From Mytilus californianus (Eukaryota; Mollusca; Bivalvia; Mytilida; Mytilidae): DNA of 64,000 nucleotides. The DNA lies in the NCBI RefSeq assembly GCF_021869535.1, contig NW_026262734.1:90339285-90403284 (forward strand). The letters run 5' to 3'. Made by a program: the position numbers and the translations under genes. A model generated the notes under the pieces. It did not search any database. It worked only from the letters and a program-made list of their open reading frames with translations, and was not told the origin of the DNA. The stretch's first letter is position 1; every line of letters begins with the position of its first letter. Positions 25,352 to 38,157 of this stretch are shown piece after piece.

Positions 25352-28300
25352 TTGCAGATATTTCACGTCGACAAGTGATAGAAAATCTATTTTGTCTCTG
25401 TCCTTTATGATTGAATCGTCGACATTCATGATTACAGGTTCATTAAATCAAAGCACATGATAGCAAAGAAGTACAAAATATGTTTTTTTTCCTATTATAA
25501 TTTATAAGATGGAGGTAGAATACCGTTTTGATCTGCTTCATAGGAATTTTTCAAACAATGGCGTTGGATGGACAGAGTATATATGTTATAATTCTTCCAA
25601 ACCAATTCCTTGTTTAGTCTTTTAGAAGAGAATGGGAAAATATTATAGTGCTGTGGTCGCCATAAAGCAAAATTTTGCAGTTGGAATTAATATTTATAGA
25701 CATGTCGTTGACGTAATATGGAAAAAGCAAAGGTCCTAAAATGCTTCACTGAGGTACATCAGTGAGAACAAACAAACTGAATATATGATATGAAGGCTCT
25801 CCTTTAAAACCAGATATTTTAATTTAAAATATTGAACAAAAGATATTCTGTCACAGTGGTCAACATATACCAAATTTAGCAATGGTCAGCTCTCTGTGTG
25901 TGCATCGTTGTTTCTCGAACTCGCATCTAAAAAATTAATACAATAAATAAAATAAGATTCAAGTTTCTCTGCAATACCATCCTATACCAGTCGATATCTT
26001 ATTTTTAACTTCAATTTCCGAAATATCATATGATGTTCTTTTACACCGTTTTAAAATACAGATCCGTGTCCAAGTTACGTTAGAAGGATCTGAAAACGAC
26101 CCGTTCTACTTTCTGTTCGAAAAGATCTTTCGGGATTTTTTGGTTTAATAGAATTCATCGACAACTTAAAACATTTGAAGGTTGAATTTTCATTGGCTGA
26201 TGTAATAATTACCGGAATAGAAAGAAAAACGGAATTTTGTCAGATCCTAGTAAGCGTAGCTTGGACACATGATATGTATTTTAATCAGACTGATATTCGC
26301 CTAGGTGGTTTCGTAGGAGCGTGCTCGCCTCGATAGCGAGAAGTCTAAGGTTCGATAACTGAAAGCGTCAAAAAAAAAAAAAAAAAAAAACATGAAATAC
26401 TATCTAGGAATAAGATAGGACTGATCAATTCGGAGTAAGAATATTGTGTGCGACAAGACAGACATGTCTTCCTGTTACCTAGTGAAATAGCACGTACCAA
26501 ATCCAATTCTAAAAAAATTTCGGGGCCCTTTATAGCTTGCTGTTCGGTGTGAGCCAAGGCTCCGTGTTGAAGGCCTTACTTTGACTTATAATTGTTTACT
26601 TTTTACACATTGTGACTTAGATGGAGAGTTGTCTCATTGGCACTCGTACCACATCTTGAAGATGAAAAAAGAAACGACAGTTTGCAAAATATTACACAGA
26701 ATATCAAATACTGATCATCACGGATCGACCTCACTGAGGTGCTTCTGGCCGATAATCAGTTTCCATTTTGTTGCTGACGATAAGCTTAGCGGCGATGATC
26801 AGTCGCATTCAGCGATGAAATATAGAAATGATGATTTGATTGTGGCTTAGTTTAAACAATATTTGATTTCATCAAAAAGTTAAATAAAATAGAATACTGA
26901 AGGGATTCGGAAACAAGAAGTACTTACAGACCAATTCAAAATCCCTATCTATTCAACCTTTATCAATTTTCACAGCTTTCTAAACATAACTACATAGAAA
27001 CCAGGATGTGATTGTGGCTTAGTTTAAACAATATTTTATTTCATTAAAAGTGCACAAATTACAATTAAAAAATAGATTACTGAAGAGGGATTCGGAAACA
27101 AGAAGAACTTACAGGTGTCAGACCACCAATTCAAAATCTTTATCTATTCAACCAAATTTAGCAATTTTCACAGCTTTCTAAATATTCTACCTTTAGTTTA
27201 ACTACATAGAAACCAGAAATATCCTGAATTGTACATGTCTCACCTTTTTACATGCCAATTTTCAACTAATGTTTAAAGTATTGTGATAAAATACTACCGT
27301 TCGGAGGACAAGTACTACTAAAAATAACCCCTGGTTTTCTGGAAATCTTAAATAAGTATACTATGGATCGCATTAATCCTTAATATTTAATGCAAACTCA
27401 TGGACAAGTAGTAAATTTTGGCTCTTCCTCTTTCAAAAAAAGTTTCATTTCTGAAAATGTGTTTGTTAGTTAAATTAAACAATGACATCAAAAGCACTAT
27501 TTTTTGTCAGGGAAGGGCTACTTTTACATACGTTGTAAATTGAAGTAGGTGAATTGGTGGTCTAACACCTAAATAACCCCATCTTCCTTCATTGTTGCTT
27601 GAACAAATGGATCATACTCATGGTTTTCTGCGACGCAAATGTGTCATTGCGATCAACCAAATCCTGATGATGTCCGTAAATTTTGCGATCAGAAGACATT
27701 AACTTTAAAATTTCCATTTAACACCCTTGGTTCAATATAATCCTTGTGAAAGCAAGCAAACGGTTATTAAGAAAGGAAATACGAAAGATCTTCAAAAATA
27801 GCTTCAAAGGATAGCTGCATACACGACGACAGACTATCTAAATTGCGTCTAATCATTGGAAATTGAAATAAAAAATACCACGTATACCTTGATAAATATG
27901 ATTTAGAAATTTATAGTAAGGGTAAAGACTGGAGTAAATTTTAGACAAAATTGATTATTTCAATAAGTTAGTAACTTGCCACAATATGTGTTAAGATATA
28001 TACTACATTAAAATAAATACTCAGTCTTTTCAATGATATAAGCTATACAATGTTCTTATCTCACCACATCTATTGAAACAAGCGTTTCATTTCATGGAAG
28101 TGGAATATTATATATGTTGTTTTACTGGTGGTTTTGATCTAACCTGCGTTTTCTTATATTGATTTTAATATAAAAACTTTAAAACACAAAACGCAAACCC
28201 CATATAACACTTTCAAATCTAAAATAATCTAAAAAAAAAATATCATATTAATCTAATAGACTTCTTTAAACTTACGAATTGATGTAGGTTGCGCCATCGG

Positions 28301-28880
28301 AACCACAGATTGTTTCAAGGTCATTTTCGCATGGAATGTGACTCAGTTGTAAACAAAAGAAATCAAATACAGCATCAGGGCCTGAGATGATTGGACCGGT
28401 ACCAACCTGTCCACCACCAGAACTTCCGGTAGGGGGAACGGTTGTCGATGAGCATGCGCCAATGTAAGCAACATGGATGTTTTTGTCAGCACAGTGGGCC
28501 TTAGAGTAGTCGCATCTAAATCATGAAATAATAATATAAAGCTCAAGACAAAGTACAAACACACCACGGCCGTAAAGTAAACCACTAATAAACTCACAAC
28601 AGTAAAAATAATTCACACAAAACTATGATTGGATCGAGTCATCTTACTTATGCCTTAATATATAATGAGGCCAACTTCCCGGTTACCATTAAAGTATGAA
28701 AAAAATGCTGTTTCTTTGAAGTATTACCCATGCATACATCTTTTATTCGTACTTAGAACGAATCTTTATGTAATATGATTATTATTGGCTTTGATTTGTT
28801 TTACGAAGATTAATTTAGCTTCAGCCTTTTTAGATCGTGGATGTCGTTTTTATACTCTGTGATCCGTAGTTCGATACGTT
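25352..28880. repeat. Segmental duplication, copy B
   Basis: Holds exons 3 and 4 of the intact Kazal gene. Compared with copy A it has an extra block at about 26058-26290, a repeat fragment at 26519-26657, and a small internal tandem duplication (26830-27000 against 27005-27215, both matching 16510-16720 of copy A). Homology to copy A ends near 28880, 130 bp short of exon 2. Confidence 0.8.
25818..25823 (-). terminator. Possible poly(A) signal of the Kazal gene (ATTAAA)
   Basis: ATTAAA on the minus strand lies 37 nt beyond the Kazal stop codon. The same hexamer at the same distance follows the duplicate terminal exon in copy A (about 14201-14206). AATAAA itself is not seen close by. Confidence 0.3.
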
Positions 28881-30754
28881 CGTATAAACCTCGTCAGAAG
28901 CATTCCAGTTCAATTTGATTCATTCGTATTTGTGTTTCATGTGAAAAATTTTCAATTATTAAGACAGGAATATCGATCAAAGGTGAACGAATATATGTTA
29001 TTTAAAACTGATACATATATGTACATACCGATTTCTGTAAGTTACTCCGTTTGTTCCACATTCAGGATGGTCGCCATAAGTGAAACAGTCTTGTTTCTGT
29101 ACAGAACGACACCCCCAGCTAGACAAGATACTACCCCAGTTTTGTCCATTACAGACTGAAAAGAGAAATTTTCAATACAATGTTTTTCATCTAAAGTATG
29201 ACATGCAAATATTAAATGATATCTAAACGCGCTAAACCAGAACCTTGGATCACCAAAACAGAGTTATATCATGGTTGACCAATTGATTGTTTGTGTTTAA
29301 CGCCACTTTCAGCACAAACAGTTATTTCCTGGCGGCCATGCAAAATGTTTTGGTGGAGAAAGCAGGAGGAACTACGGCCTTCGACAGGAATTCTGGCAAT
29401 TTCAGGTCAATTAGTAATGGAGTCGAACGCAAATGCCACGTGCGGAGTTCAAACTTCCAACCTTAGTGTTGACAGGTTAGTGAAACTGTAGACGAACTGC
29501 TAAGATCATTCGGATTATTCGGCTACCAAGCCCCCTCCCATAAGAAACAAAAAATGTATTCACGTTAAGAATTTTCTCCTTTCAAAATAAAACCTTTGAT
29601 CTTGAGCAACTACTATGCAAAAAAAAACAAAAAACAACACATTATTGATAAGTTCATTGGTTAAGGTTCTATTTAATAATACTATATTTAAAAGTAAGAA
29701 AGTGATTATTCTAAAACATTCGAAACGCAAAGAGTTTTACAATAATGGGTTGGTCCAACTTCTATTAATTTTACTTTAACAAAATGCAGTGTTTATGGAA
29801 AGCCTTATTTACGGGTTACCGATACACAAAAAATTATAATGGATAAAAAAAAAACACTTTAAAAAATGTTTCTTAGTCAGGGAGATGACTCTGATTATTT
29901 AGTTTTTTGAAGGAATGTAGCGTATACTTTATATCGGTATTGTATTTATGATCGAGGAAACGATACTAGGACCCTCTTTTTTCTTTTTCTTTTTAGAAAA
30001 CATTTAGAGTGCTATGATCTGCTATCTCCTTATATTTTATTTCAAAATTTTATCATTTATTTAACATGATATAATGAATTTCTTTGTAATTCCCCTTATA
30101 CGGAAAGATTAATAATGAAAGGAAAAGTTAGAACGGTTTGTGTGAAACATTAAGGTTTCAAGGCAACCTCAATAAGACAAACATGAATAGTTTGGAGATG
30201 ATGCAACATATTTAATTCTTTCTATTTGATTTATTCACAAACTTTTACGGACTAGAAGCGGCTTATAGCTTGCCATACTGTAAAGCTACATGTCCATTGT
30301 TGAACTGCCTAGTAGTTGTCTGTTGGTTACTGCTTTAGTTGAAGCGATGTCTCATTGAAGTATATCCCAGATCTCTTTATAGTCAACATGTTTTCGTCCC
30401 TCCTTTTATTCAACGTGTTCTCATTCCTCCTTTGATTGAACATGTTCTCGTCACTCTTTTTATTAAACATAATCTCGTCCTGATATGCATGGTTTATCTG
30501 TCACTTATCCATCCATTCATCCCTATATTCATAATTAATGCATATTTACATGAAAAACTTTAAATAACACTTAATGTAAAGGACATACGATGATTTTGCT
30601 ATCAATAGCATAAAAATTGAAACAATAATAAGGAAACCATATTTTCAATCAACATGTTAACATTTAGTGTAGGCAATCTTCGTTGTTTTCCTAATTCAAA
30701 AAGAATCTTACCAGAGAAAATACACACACAACACACTGCTAGAGCTAGTTTCAT
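25860..30754 (-). CDS. Secreted two-domain Kazal-type serine protease inhibitor, four exons
   Basis: The coding exons read on the minus strand are 30712-30754, 29029-29155, 28276-28515 and 25860-25926. All introns are GT-AG, the phases are 1, 2 and 2, and the total is 477 nt (158 residues plus TGA). Residues 1-18 form a hydrophobic signal peptide (MKLALAVCCVCIFS, then VCNG). Kazal domain 1 has Cys30, 38, 47, 58, 65 and 78 with the core CGTNGVTY. Kazal domain 2 has Cys111, 119, 127, 138, 145 and 158 with CGSDGATY. Spacing is C-x7-C-x7/8-C-x6-Y-x3-C-x6-C-x12-C, the family pattern. A Gly/Ser/Pro/Thr-rich linker (about 79-105) joins them. Each domain is split by a phase-2 intron just before Cys4. 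By alignment to ovomucoid domains the P1 residues would be Thr40 and Asn121, so the target protease is not obvious. The product should be extracellular and act in defence or protease control. Kazal is clear; the exact family is not. Confidence 0.88.
29282..29539 (-). repeat. tRNA-derived SINE in intron 1 of the Kazal gene
   Basis: Diverged copy of the SINE at 44802-45065. The plus strand has gtgtttaacgccacttt near its start and a decayed tRNA-related head near its end. Confidence 0.6.
30378..30486 (+). repeat. Four-unit tandem repeat, about 27 bp
   Basis: Units of the type caacatgttctcgtc and cctccttttatt, lying in intron 1 of the Kazal gene. Confidence 0.7.
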
Positions 30755-30816
30755 TGTGACTACCTTGTAATGAAATTTCTTTGTGAATGAACATGAAATT
30801 CCACTTGTCTTATCTA

Positions 30817-30840
30817 CTATTTAAGAACGTGACTATTTAA
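30817..30840 (-). promoter_or_regulatory. Candidate TATA region of the Kazal gene
   Basis: Two direct copies of TTAAATAG on the minus strand (30817-30824 and 30833-30840) lie 63-86 nt upstream of the start codon at 30754. Either could act as a TATA-like element and give a 5' UTR of about 30-50 nt. The start was chosen because it opens directly into a signal peptide and is followed by a good splice donor (G|GTAAGA). No transcription start can be seen. Confidence 0.35.
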
Positions 30841-31255
30841 GCGTCAGAAGGTCAAAAGTATGATTAACCAAAGTAAGTTCGTTCTAAATTAGTTCCCGCA
30901 TTTTACCTAGATTTTATTTACAAACACTATCTAGATAGAGAAGAAAATTTATAACAGACAAATTTTTCAAATTGTATAATAAAGCTGAATCAATTTTTAT
31001 GAAAAATATTTTATTTCACAAACGCTTAATACGAGTTAGTTATTATACTTACCTTAGATTCAACAACCCGATGACAATCCTTATCTTACACATGTTACAT
31101 AAAGTGATACGTATATAATTACAATACAGGACACATATCCTTATCGTTACCAGTACACTTGTACTTCCATATTTCGTGATTAACTCAGTTAAAGATCTGA
31201 TAGTAAGAATACGTATTGATATGTTCGTTAATTGTTGGTCATTTAATCTCAGAGC

Positions 31256-33000
31256 AATCGGTAATATTAGACGTGTTAGAAAAGTCGATACGACTGCTGG
31301 CGCTCGTGTTGGATGGAAGATGACATATACAATATGATGTGGAGACCATCTCAAAAAGTACAAATACTCCATCATTTGTGTTACTTATATGGGCTTGTTA
31401 TATCAGTCTTGTAAATAATTTATCTTGTTTTAACGTTTTGTGAACAAATGGTAAAATGGTGTAGTGGTATAACTACGGAAACCATAAAGGGACACATACA
31501 AAAATTTAGTAATCCGTGATCTCGGATTGACAAATCCGTGATTTCAGATTGCTAACCGTAATCTCGGATTGATAATTCGTGATCTCGAATTGCTAATCTG
31601 TGATTTCGGATTGACAATCCGTTATCTCGGATTGCTAATCCTGAACTGAATAACCATGACAATTCAATCATACTTTTTTGATAGAAAATAAAACTCGCAT
31701 TTACTGTAAGCTAGCTCAAATTTATTAACAACTTATAAATTATTTTAAGGTCCATTTATACACACGGAAGCCGTTGATATTGACTTTGAGCTAGCTTTCA
31801 TTAATTGCATTCTAATATTGGTACTTTGTGTCTTTTGTCTTTATGTTAGTTGTTTTTTTATATTTTTTTTGTGCCAATATAATGAGTCAAGCCATTTCCA
31901 ACTGATTTTTACAGTTTGTTCTTATGTTGTGCTGTTACAACTTACACCACTATCCAAGATTAAAAGGAGGGTTGAGCTCTCACAAACATGTTTAACCCCG
32001 AAATATTCTGTATGAACCTGTCACACTCCAGGAGCCTTTTATTCAGTGATTGTCGTTAGTTTTGAATGCGCACACTGGTATTAAACACAGCAAATAAAAA
32101 GAAAAAAAAAAATAAGTAAACAGATGTCGAAAAACAAATAGAAACACAAGCCCAACAATTCAATCTTTTGCCTAGTAATGGGACTAATTTGGAGTTAGAT
32201 TTCCCTCCAAATTATGTAATCTTCGCTGATAAAATTTATGCAAACCATGCATCAATTGTTACATCATATAGAAGACATCAATTATGACAGAAAAGGTCGA
32301 AGAAAAAAAGAAAATGTAAAAAATTAAATAAAAGAATGTCTGAGTGTCGTGTGTATGTTGAATACGCAATAAGACGTTTAAAGACATTCAGGGTCGTTGG
32401 AACTTTATGGAGACATCTAAGAAACGAACTGAATCGAATAGTTGAACAGTGTGCTGGTCGAGAAACAAACTGAGTTATTTTCGTATTAAATAAATGCTCC
32501 CAATCATACAATGCTTATGATATTAGGCAAGAAACCAAAAAATCCCAAATTTGCATTCTGAACAAAGCATCGTTTTAAAATAAAGCATCGAGCATCCATC
32601 TTGTGTAAAAGGGGGACTTGTGTTTCCAAAATAAATTGTTTTATTCTGTTTTTTTTAAATCTTTCCGGACCAGAGTAAAACACTAGTTTGTTTCCTCTGG
32701 GAGTTAAGGCGGGACAAAAATCTTGTTCCTTTAGTTGTTTGTAAAAAATTGTTGATTCTGAAAGTAAAATAAAAACATTTTTTTTAAAATTCAAAATTTC
32801 GGTCTTTAAAAATGCTCGATTGATCATGTCTTGCATACTATAAATAACGTATTTCAGCGGTATCAAACACGCCCATACAGGTAATAAAAAACGATAGAGT
32901 ATTTATACTGTTGGAGATCACCCCACATCATATTGTATTCATCTTCCATCCAACACGAGCGCCAACATCAGTATCGACTTTTCTAATACGTCTAATTAAG
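31256..33000. repeat. Inverted repeat pair, about 85 bp arms
   Basis: The arm at 31256-31348 (gtgttagaaaagtcgatac, ggcgctcgtgttggatgg) returns in reverse complement at 32915-33000. The 1.6 kb between holds a tandem array, a repeat fragment (31920-32060) and a 120-codon frame at 32504-32866 with no recognised domain. It could be one element or two separate insertions. Confidence 0.6.
31505..31640 (+). repeat. Six-unit tandem repeat, about 21 bp, with inner dyad
   Basis: Units of aatccgtgatctcggattg with linkers gctaa or acaa. Each unit has complementary ends (AATCCG and CGGATT) around tgatct. Confidence 0.85.
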
Positions 33001-33232
33001 CGATTATTTACTAGTAAAATGTAATTCTTAGTTAAATGACTTTGTTTTGAACCGAATATACCGATGTTATAAACACTACGGGTGTTAAAGTCAATCGTTC
33101 AAAGTAAGTTTGCTATGATAAATACTCCCACAACCTCCAACCCCCAAATCCCCAAGCGATCTATGAAGGGAGGGAACTTTCCATCATGTGCGCGATTTTT
33201 TTATGATGATGTCACGATTCGTACGTAATAAG

Positions 33233-33480
33233 ATGGAGGCTACATCAGGTGATAAAGGAATGAAAATTAGTGTAAAGGTTATTTCAGCAACTGAATTTTT
33301 TTACTGCGATGTATAACCATACTTGCTTTTTCCAGCACATATTTTTCAATTGTTTCTGTACATGGTCCTGCTGTCATGGATGTATTAATGCCTCAGTTTC
33401 TTGGTGAGTCCACTCGATTCGGACGACATTTATGCAATCTTTTCTCTTATAACAGAACTGAGCTACATTTTGAGATTTGA
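33233..33480 (+). other. Candidate small exons, unidentified
   Basis: A start in good context (aagATGG) at 33233 opens MEATSGDKGMKIS. A second stretch (33336-33403) has a good acceptor (ctttttccag) and donor (cttG|gtgagt). In one frame it reads VHGPAVMDVLMPQFLG and stays open to a stop near 33480. The two do not join cleanly in phase, and no family is recognised. This may be a 5' end of a plus-strand gene or chance. Confidence 0.18.
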
Positions 33481-34483
33481 ATAAATAACTATATATATTA
33501 TTTTTATAATATTATTGTTATCATTTGTATTCAATGCATATTTCTTCCTTAAATATTCGTAATACCATTTACGTTTTTTTTAATATGTAGTTTTATACAT
33601 TACCCTTAATTCACACAAGGCCTACATTGACTACCGACTGCATGTAATCAAAACCTGATTTAAACAACATGTAAACATTGATTGTTATCAATGGGAAGGT
33701 AGTAGAGATTAGTTTACGTGTTGAGAATACTAACATTGAACACCGAGTTTAGGTCAATGTGAACACGGACTTAAATCTATGACTTGAATTTAAAAAAAAA
33801 ATCTTAAGTCCTAAATGGGAGTTTTAAATGCAAACCATGAGCGCAGAATGGCAGAGTAAGTCTTCAGAGAAAAATAAAACTGAAGATTGCGGTCTTGGAC
33901 ATTGCTAAATTATAGACTGATGACGATTTGTAAGTGAACTTATACCTGAAGTCATGAGAGGTTGCGGCTGCATTTGAACTTTTGTAGTATTGGCTTTATT
34001 ATTATTGTGTTGCTTAATAAACATTGCATTTCACTAAATTGTTTACTATAGTTACTGTAATGATGTGTTAATTACAGCTAAAAGTCCTGAAAGTTACCCA
34101 AATTACTCCCCTTTATTCAAGAAATTATTCCTGTCTTTCCCGAATCCATAGAAGAGCCTTCTTTCATGACATGATATTTTATTTTTGCACTTTCGGAATT
34201 TTAGGATTTAAATTTTTAAAACGTCGGGTTATAAATTTGCTTATCCCTTTGAAACGACCAATATCAGTATCACTAACAGACTAGATACATTTTGTCCGTC
34301 TGTCTGTTACACCTTCATCATTGTTGGTTCTTCAATCCTAGACTGGTTTACACATGGAATTTTTTACTCTGAAACTAACTGGATTGTCAGATTGATATTG
34401 GTACTTCGTGTTTGGTTAACAGACATAGAAATATGAGATTTACCTTTCAATTTGATACTTTGGGTTTAAAACTAATGCGCCGT

Positions 34484-34646
34484 TTCAGAATATAATGCAT
34501 TCTGGGTAATATTTCCAAAAGCGTACACCAAAACGTTATGATTGGTTTAATACGTAAAAAACTATGGACATTCTACCAATGAAGTGACGTTATTTTCATT
34601 TTGATGTACGAACAATGATATTACCCATAGTCTTTTAGATTCTGAA
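34484..34646. mobile_element. Short snap-back MITE, about 165 bp
   Basis: The ends TTCAGAAT...GGGTAATAT occur in inverted orientation, with a further imperfect match (GTACACCAAAA and GTACATCAAAA) toward the centre. No target duplication is certain. Confidence 0.5.
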
Positions 34647-35786
34647 AAAAGGGAATTAGACAGATAGTTTACTTTCACTTGTACAAATACATGAAGTTGT
34701 GATGTCACTGCTGATTTCGTCATAAAGTGCTATCATATGAATAGTTTTGTTACATAAACAAGTCTCGTCGTGCCCTCTGATTGTATTTAACTGTACTTAA
34801 TAATCACATGTTCGTATTAATAGTCTGGTACTTTGAAAGTCTAACTACTGTCAAGTTCAAAGGTTAACACTTGGGTTTATAGAGTCACTCTATTTTGTAA
34901 TCCAGGAAGCCGTATTTATCAAAAAGCATACTTAGCTTTTATAGCTTACTATGCGGTATGGGGTAAGTTCATTGTTGAAGGCTGTACGGTGGCTCATAGT
35001 TGCTAACTTCTAGCCAATTGGTCTCTGGGGAGAGTTTTCTCATTGGCAATTATATCACATCTTCTTATTTTTATATTAGGGTGTTGCATTTTTTCTACGT
35101 AATATACAGTGACATCAGTTTCGTGACAAAAGAGTCATCGCTTTTATCATTTCTTCATCTGGACAGCTAATAGATGATTTTAATGAATCGATCAACTGAA
35201 TTTGTTCTCGGCAATATTCATTATACATTAGTGACTTTAAAATCTCTACGCGTCGCCAGGTAATATGTAAACTAAATGTGCGACAGTAAAACTACCGATG
35301 GACGTCCGCAAAGCTTCAAATACAATACAGTTATCTCTAAATTTTGATCACTTTAATTTACTTGTAGAGCTTACTTTGCTGAACATTTTTGCTGTTTAAA
35401 GTTTATCTCCATCTATTATAATATTCAGGATAATAACCAAAAACTGCAAAATTTCCTAAAAAATACCGATTCAGGGGCAACAACCCAACAACGGTAGATC
35501 TTGACCTAATGAACATTTTAACCCCATGTCAGATTTGCTTTAAATGCTTTAGTTTCAGAGATATAAGCCAAACTGCATTTTACCCCCACGTTCTATTTTT
35601 AGCTATGACAGACATCTTGGTTGATGGGCGGGATCATCGGATACATTTTTTAAACAAGATACCCTAATGATGATTTAGGCCAAGTTTGGTTTAATTTGGC
35701 CCAGTAGTTTCAGAGGAGAAGATTTTTGTAACATATTACAAAAATTTACGAAAAATTGTGAAAAATTGACTTTAAATAGAGAATAT

Positions 35787-35914
35787 TATATGGCTTTTTC
35801 AATATCACATCCGTATCAACCCAAGACACCAATATAATCCCATGAGCTCTGCTCGAGGGATTATATTGGTTGAGGGTTGGTACGGTGTGTGATATTGAAA
35901 AAGCCGTATCATAT
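35787..35914. mobile_element. Hairpin element, about 128 bp
   Basis: ggctttttcaatatcaca on the left pairs with tgtgatattgaaaaagcc on the right. The match continues inward through the ttggttgagggttgg segment and aatataatccc, leaving a short centre. Confidence 0.7.
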
Positions 35915-35915
35915 A

Positions 35916-36522
35916 ACGTCACGGTACCCAGATTACACCTATTTAGCAAAAGTTGCAGCGGAAATCTTTCTTAGAGACTAAACAATTTGTATTTTTATGA
36001 TTTGACATTATGCACGTCTTTCAACAAAGGTAAATATATTTAAATATACACAAAACGTTCACAGTATACATCAACCGATGAAGTATTTACCGGTAAAGGA
36101 AAATGTACGGAAACGTCGCCATGCGACCTCCACAAAAAGGTCATGTTTTAAAAATGCGAAAATAAAATATGTTACAAGCCTCCATTTCTTAAAAGATGAA
36201 TAATAAGCATAGACTAATCTCAAATTGTTCTAAATATTTGAAGAAATAAAACAAATTATCTGTAATTCGATTTTTGAGGATGTGAATTTAAGCATGGATG
36301 CAATTTGGGTACTCCTTATTACAGAATCATGGATCGTTTGGAGGTCGGTTCAAACCCATTTTTTATGATTCTGTATGGATTCAAAATTAAATTGGTGGAA
36401 CCATATATAGTGAATAATGATACATCTACAAAATAAACACAGAACGGAAACTTTTGTTTGGATCATAAATAAACATAGGTGTAAAAACTTTCAAAATAGG
36501 TGCAATTTGGGTACCCTCACGT
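35916..36522. mobile_element. 607-bp TIR MITE
   Basis: Inverted ends ACGTCACGGTACCC and ACGTGAGGGTACCC extend through CACCTATTT to about 38 bp. TA flanks both ends (35914-35915, 36523-36524). It directly abuts the hairpin at 35787-35914. No transposase is seen. Confidence 0.65.
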
Positions 36523-36549
36523 TACACTTTATTATATCTCAAGTAGATG

Positions 36550-36700
36550 GTTTTTTTTCATATGACGTGCCGTCATACAGATTAGGGGTTTGATAAAGCC
36601 TGTGCAACGGTGACTGATGTCGATGACGTGACGTCATACAGATTAAGTGTGTGATAAAGCCTTTGCAACCGTGACTGATATCGATGTCATCACGGATGGC
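36550..36700 (+). repeat. Two-unit tandem repeat, about 70 bp
   Basis: Two copies of a unit containing gtcatacagatta, gtgataaagcct, gcaac-gtgactgat and tcgatg. Confidence 0.75.
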
Positions 36701-38157
36701 TGATACAGCACGATTACAACTGATAGTATTACACATACAATTAACATGTATTAACTACTAAGTATATAATAAAGGGCAATAACTCCTTATGGGGTCAATT
36801 GACAATTTGGTCATGATGAGTTATTTGTAGATCTTACTTTGCTAAACAATTTTGCTGTTTACAGTTTATCTCTAATCTATTATAATATTCAAGATAAAAA
36901 CCAAAAACTGTAAAATTTCCTTAAAATTACCAATTCAGGGGCAGCAAACCAACAACGGGTTGTCTGATGCGTCTGAAAATTTCAGGGCAGATAGATCTTG
37001 ACCTGATGAACATTTTTATTTTCTGTCAGATTAGCTCTAAATGCTTTAGTTTCATAGATGTAAGCCAAAAACTGCATTTTACCCCTATGGTCTATTTTTA
37101 GCCATGGCGGACATCTTGGTTGATGGGTGGGGTCATCGGATACATTTTTAAACAAGATACCTTAAGGATGAATTAGGCTAAGTTTGGTTTAATTTGGCCC
37201 AGTAGTTTCAGAGGAGAAGTTTTTTGTAAAAAATTTAAAAAAATAACGAAAAATTGAGAAAAAAATACTTTAAAGGGCAATTACTCCTAATGGGGTCAAT
37301 TGACAATCTTGGTCATTTGACTTATTTGTAGATCTTCATTTGTTGAACAATTTTTCTGTTTACAGTTTACCTCTATCTATTATAATATTCAAGATAATAA
37401 CCAAAAACTGCAAAATTTCCTTAAAATTACCAATTCAGGGGCAGCAACCCAACAACGGGTCGTCTGATGCGTCTGAAAATTTTAGGGCAGATAGATCTTA
37501 ACCTGAATACCATTTTATCCCTCCCTCCTCTCCCCATGTCAGATTTTCTCTAAATGCTTTAGTTTCAGAGATATAAGTCAAAAACTGCATTTTACCCCCA
37601 TGTTCTATTTTTAGCCATGGCGGCCATCTTGTTTGATGAGCGGGGTCATCGGACACATTTAGATATCCTAAGGATGATTTAGGCCAAGTTTGGTTTAATT
37701 TGGCCCAATAGTTTCAGAGAAGATTTTTGTAAAAGTTAACGGACGATGACGTACGACAATGGACGACGGACGCCAAGTGATGAGAAAAGTTCACCTGGCC
37801 CTTTTGAGCCATGAGAGCTGAAAAGAAGAGGGACCAAATTCAGAATCAAAGTCGAAAATGAAAAAAAGAAAGTCCAGATTATTCGTATTTCAAAATATCA
37901 AAGTACGTACATTTATAATCGTTTAACTGTATAAAACTAAAGACAGTTTTCTTCTGAATTGACCTTTATATGTATTACACTCGTTTCTTCTGTATGAACG
38001 CTGTGAGGTAGTTACACACGACATTTTGAACCAGCTAGTAGATATAAGAAGATGTGGTATGAGTGCCAATGAGACAACTCTCCATCCAAGTCATAATTTA
38101 TAAAAGTAAACCATTATAGGTCAAAGTACGGTCTTCAACATGGAGCCTTGGCTCACA

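Larger units (their letters stand above)
35320..37800 (+). repeat. Bivalve-type repeat in three tandem units with GGAC-rich end
   Basis: Units at about 35320-35740, 36770-37235 and 37265-37740 share ccaaaaactg-aaaatttcct, gattcaggggcarcaa, tgctttagtttcagag and tttggcccagtagtttcagag. The last ends in ggacgatgacg...ggacgacggacgccaa. The first and second units are separated by the hairpin and MITE. A divergent relative lies at 55045-55370. Confidence 0.7.

Noticed and set aside
32504-32866. 120-codon minus-strand frame
   Set aside because: Longest frame in its area, but no domain, no clear splice sites and lies between inverted repeat arms.
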